Source: Manduca sexta (taxonomy: Eukaryota; Arthropoda; Insecta; Lepidoptera; Sphingidae). Taken from it: a stretch of 64,000 nt of DNA. Under the pieces are notes generated by a model. It did not search any database. It had not been told where the DNA came from and saw nothing but the letters and a program-made list of their open reading frames with translations. Of this stretch, positions 59,704 through 64,000 are shown piece after piece. The stretch spans positions 11,850,777 to 11,914,776 of the forward strand of contig NC_051141.1 in assembly GCF_014839805.1 (NCBI RefSeq), written 5' to 3'. The stretch's first letter is position 1; the number at the start of each line of letters is the position of its first letter. A program made the position numbers and the translations under genes.

Positions 59704-61971
59704 GTAAGTCATCTTTAATATCAGTTCCAGAACTAACAACATTTTTATTATAATATTATGCCGGCAAAAGTTTGAGATCATCAGATTATATGGAAAAAAG
59801 TACAAAAAAATGTACCCAATAATTTATTTCCCCTTTAAGTTGCCACTTATTTTTATTATTAATAATTCTAGTAGGTTTTCCATTTCAGATTATTCGGGTC
59901 CCATCTTAAATATAATTTGTTTTTTTTTAACGTTCACATTACCGAATTATTTCGTCCTTTATGTTATTTTATTCAACTATTAGACTTTGATTGCAAAAGT
60001 TTAATCGGTTGACATTTCTGTAACGATCTTTTATTCCGAACAATAAATAAAAAAGGTCCGACGTCCAATATTCTTTTGTGTTTTTCGTTTTTTTTATGAA
60101 ATAAATTTGACCACGTCATTACAATAGAAAACCATGAGTCACTTCAAGAAAATTTGAACCGGCTTCGATGCCTATCATCGCTATGAAGGAAAGCTAACAT
60201 CGTAAAGCCAACATTTAGAATTGATATAGTAATTGAAATAGTGGTATAATATACCAACCAACAAAAAAAACCTTCATATCGGACCTTTAAAAAAAATACG
60301 ATGGCCCAGATTTTAAATATAGTGTGTAAAAAGGATCGTAGACTGAAGCAAATCAGTGCTTCAAACACGTCTTTTAAAAGATTGGTATATAAATAAGCCT
60401 TGTGGTTTGTTTACAACGAACATCAAGAAAGTTGATCGCAGATTCAGTAATGGGCGGAGAAGTTGATTCATAGACTGAAATGAATTTAGAATTCATCAAC
60501 GTTAAAGGCTGCTTTTTGTTAAAAATATTATAAATAAATATACTCATAATCTAGATAATCTTGGATGAGTGCAGTCGAAACCCAATATTGGTGATGGGGT
60601 TGGATTGAAACATTGAAGCTGTGGATACAACACAAGTCAAGTCAAGTTTGCAGTTGCTGATGTTTTAAAAAAAATACCTGGTATTGCCTAAAGACAATAT
60701 CCCTGAATCCTTTTAAAAGATCAAATTTGTGCATTGCAATATATTTTTTAAATATTCTATAAATTACTGAATGGACCTTATCGACGTAATGTGTTCATTA
60801 TGGGAACAATTACAGGTGTAACTAGAAATGTCGAAAAGAAGGCTTTACACTAGATTGATACGGTATTCATACGATATTGCTACTTTAAGCATTAGTTATT
60901 AACATTTAATATAGTTTGGTGATATTTTACTATTGTTATTTTTAAATTGTGCGTATTTCAAATGTTAAAGACCTTTAATCAGATAATTTCGTCGTTATCG
61001 GTAATGTTAACATTAATCAGATTAGGGTTTAAGAAAAACGCACAATTTTAATAAAAATATGTGGCATATTTTGTTAATTTGGTCTTAAATTTTATCCGGC
61101 TATTTATACATATTTATAAAAGATTAACAACAAATTAATAATATTATTCTTGTCCCAATAACCGGAAGTAAGTAGATGTCTCTTTATTAATAAGACATCA
61201 CACGCGAAGGTGTTCATAGGACATTTGCTTATGGACTAAGCTTGGGATATCATCAAATTTCATCGATTTAGTTTTATTTTCGTGATTAGTAGTTACAGAG
61301 CTGCATGACGAAGCTTTTTGTTAAATGTAACCCCTGTTGCTTTATTAGATAAATGTTTAGTTCTCCCTACCTGTGTCATTTCATATATATTATTAGGATT
61401 ATTTATTTGTGTGGACATTTAGGTACATGTCTACTATGTGATCTATTAATTCGCAGATTCCTTTTTCTATATAAAATTATTAACAATTGATATCAGCCAA
61501 AGTTTAACACGTTAACAGTAGAATTTAAGGATTTAAAAAAAGAAGATATTTTATATAAATAAAAGAACAGTAGCTAGTATATTAGTTTCATATTATTAAG
61601 CAATAGACTCTTTGTTAGTAATATTTAACTTGACGTCATAACTTGGACAACGCCACGGATCAAAGGAAGCAGGTCGTAGAAAGAAAACCTCAATACCCAT
61701 CGAATTCATTTCTATGAAAATTCCCATTTTGGTAAACACACTACACGATTGGCAAGGAAATAAGTCTTTAAGAGAGGGTTTTTAGATAGGCCGCCTATCG
61801 TAAAACTAAGGAAACCCTGCAACATGCGTAAAAAGTTTGTTGCGTCGACCTCTCATTGTAGCACGATGAGGACGGTCATGTTATATACTATCATCCATAC
61901 TACATGGCTATATAATGTAGCTAATTTCGGATACAAGATTTTTAAATGCTGCTAGACTATTGCAGTTACGA

Positions 61972-62412
61972 TCTATACTTCTGTACTATTATATAAAGAT
62001 GAAGAGTTTGTTTGTTTCAACGCGCTAATCTTAGAAATTAATGGTGCGATTTCAAAAATATATTAGTGTTGCATGGACCATTTATCGAGGAAGGCTATAG
62101 GCTGTATAACATTAAGCTATGACTAATATGAAAAGAGCGTCAATGAATAATAATATTGCAAAAACGGGGAAAAATATTATTTTTGAGAGCTTCCGTTGCG
62201 TGCGTTGCGTAAAGTTACGCTACAAATATGTATGACGGAATTTTCCCCTTAAATACGTATCGCGCTGCACCAGTTCGTTTGATTGAACGCGTTAAACTCA
62301 AAGACTACCCAACGCATTTCGATAAAATTATGGATGTAGATCTCAAACTTGAGAGCCTCGGAAGGACCATAGGCTACTTTCTATCAAAAGCAAAGCCGCA
62401 AGCAAAAGCTAA
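61972..62412 (+). mobile_element. Helitron-like element, single-unit copy
   Basis: Same family: A|TCTATACTTC at the left, GCTTCCGTTGCGTGCG in the middle, and a right end GCAAAAGCTAA followed by T, a CTRR-T terminus. It lies in the intron of the zinc-finger gene between 59703 and 63442. A chance open frame over its 3' half (62228-62482) is not a gene. Confidence 0.65.
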
Positions 62413-62859
62413 TTTTAAAAATAAAACCAATAAAAATATTTTTAAACTCCTGTTTCTTGTCCCTTGTTTTAAAATAGAATAATAATATATCCGTTATAAT
62501 TTTTTTATCCGTTTAGAGCATATATAATCCTAAATTCCGTCATATTAGTAGATGAGCATCTTAAAAAAATATTTATTTGAATTGGTATCCCAAAGATGAT
62601 ATATTTGATCTTCTTAGCTTAAAGAGTCAAATTGATAAGGCACTAATTTTAGTAAATCTAACTTCATGAGGAAGAATATAATTTTATCCATGAAAAATTT
62701 GAAATAAGCCCCAAAGGATTTATCTGTTGGGTGAATCTGTATATAAAAAATAACTCACCTTACCACAGTAACAATAAACTTTGTTAGTTTAATACGTATT
62801 GTGAAAAATTTATTGGAAATCTCATAATTTTTATAATAGTTTTCTTGATTAATGTGAAC

Positions 62860-62965
62860 ATAATTGTGAGGAATCTAATTCAACCAGCCAAAGTGGTGGA
62901 ACAAAGTCTTAAACCCTTTCAGTAGTAAAGGAGGTTCGTGCCCAGTAGTGGGACAGTATAAATTA
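62860..62965 (+). mobile_element. tRNA-derived SINE 3' fragment
   Basis: Tail part of the same SINE family (GTGAGGAATCT, GTGGTGGAACAAAG, CCCTTTCAGTAGTAAAGGAG, GTGCCCAGTAGTGGGACAGT), in the last intron of the zinc-finger gene. Confidence 0.65.
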
Positions 62966-63441
62966 CAATATTAAATTGCTTTATTCGTACATTTTAATTT
63001 GCTATTGTGTACAATGCAATTAATGCAAAGTACCGTATATTTTCGAAAGAATAAATAAATCTACAAAATATTATTATTATCCTAATAATCCGCCAGAAGA
63101 AGTAACAATTTAAGTATTTTAAGTAGACTTGCAACGAATAGTATATACGGCCACACGCCAACTATCGAATATTAGGTCGAATAGAAATATCGACAAAAAG
63201 TTCGGCTGGCCTATGGTGTACCTACTTATATAAATTTCAAGTATTATAGTAGACTTTCGTTTTATAACGATTGAGGTTTTCTTTCAAACTATTTCCGTTG
63301 GTTCGCTTCTCATTTCAATAATTTAGACTGATAAACTCTATTTTAATTACAAATCATGAATTGCGATATCATATAGGATCGAACTAGCGCGATTGCCTTT
63401 AAGCGTGAATAAACATGTTAAAATATATTTTCCTGTTTCAG

Positions 63442-64000
63442 CCGAAACTATACGGAAGATGTTAGCGGATTTGCCCGCTAAGCGTCATCGTGTATTAGTC
63501 AATCCGCTGAATTCTATGCTAAGACCTCGAAGAAGGCTAGAAAAACAACGTAATAAATTAATATTAAAACAACGCTCCTCGGAAGAACTAAAAAATAGGC
63601 GCCGTATAAGAGACACAAATAACATTGCCGAATCCGAAAGCATCGGTGACCAGATTCAAAATAGATTTTTATCTAACAAAAGTGACAATGAGAACAAAGT
63701 TTTGAAATCGAAACTAAAAATAAATAGCGCTTCTCACCAAACTGAATCGTTAAAAAGAAAAGCTATGTTAAACAGAGCTAAACGACGCCTCAATAAATTG
63801 ACATTGGAAGCGCCGGAGAATGTTTCTGTAGTCAATCACGAAGGTACTACTCAAACGCAAGATCTTTCTATTGAAAATACACCTCAACGAATTGACGTCA
63901 ATAGTGGTGCATTCAATATGAGAGAGCATTCAGGCCGCACGGAGACCAACAATCGTAATGAACAAGATCCAGGCTGCAGCCGCCAGAATGGAAACTTGAA
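63442..64000 (+). CDS. Zinc-finger gene, next exon (runs off the window)
   Basis: After a 3.7-kb intron, acceptor TTTCCTGTTTCAG|CC joins the single leftover base of the previous exon to make an Ala codon. The frame then stays open for 559 bases to the window edge, which is strong support for a real exon. The protein starts AETIRKMLADLPAKRHRVLV and continues with basic runs (LRPRRRLEKQRNK, NRRRIRD, NRAKRRLNKL) and polar, low-complexity segments (EHSGRTETNNRNEQDPGCSR). No zinc finger or other domain is seen in this part. The gene is therefore truncated by the window and its C terminus is unknown. Confidence 0.85.

Larger units (their letters stand above)
59704..63441. other. Zinc-finger gene intron
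   Basis: 3.7-kb AT-rich intron. Apart from the Helitron-like copy and the SINE fragment, nothing was recognised. Confidence 0.6.

Overview
This window looks like nuclear DNA from an insect, most likely a moth or butterfly (Lepidoptera). It is AT-rich, its genes are split by kilobase-scale introns, and the space between is filled with decayed DNA transposons, Helitron-like elements, foldback MITEs and tRNA-derived SINEs of kinds typical of lepidopteran genomes. No database search was possible, so the order is an inference; the insect-type gene and repeat content is the stronger part.

Two host genes can be assembled from splice sites, reading phase and protein motifs. (1) A complete GT43 beta-1,3-glucuronyltransferase gene lies on the minus strand (20891 down to 10246). 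Four coding exons join in phase to give a 351-residue type II Golgi enzyme with its membrane anchor, the DDD metal site and the catalytic Glu. (2) A large zinc-finger nuclear protein gene lies on the plus strand, from about 50.4 kb to beyond the right edge. Three in-phase exons are visible (50468-50608, 57680-59703, 63442-64000+), with five C2H2 or C2HC fingers and very basic stretches.

Layout: 1-10 kb is intergenic, with a decayed hAT element (2497-3352) and a rearranged MITE. 10-21 kb is the glucuronyltransferase. Its intron 2 holds a hAT fragment split by a Helitron-like element that carries a seven-copy 123-bp tandem array. Its intron 1 holds foldback structures and dispersed repeats. 21-47 kb is a transposon graveyard: a hAT element with 8-bp duplications (24153-24948), two SINE families, a MITE (30047-30308), a Tc1 fossil (34464-35216), a Helitron-like element nested in another repeat (40834-41737), and a 2.6-kb foldback element with arms of several hundred bp (44061-46638). 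47.7-48.0 kb is a GC-rich island that may be the promoter of the zinc-finger gene. The first visible intron of that gene contains an apparently intact maT (DD37D) mariner-like transposon (54663-55961).

The two genes have no evident functional link. One modifies glycans in the Golgi and the other is probably a chromatin or transcription factor. No rRNA, free tRNA gene, CRISPR array or prokaryotic feature was seen.
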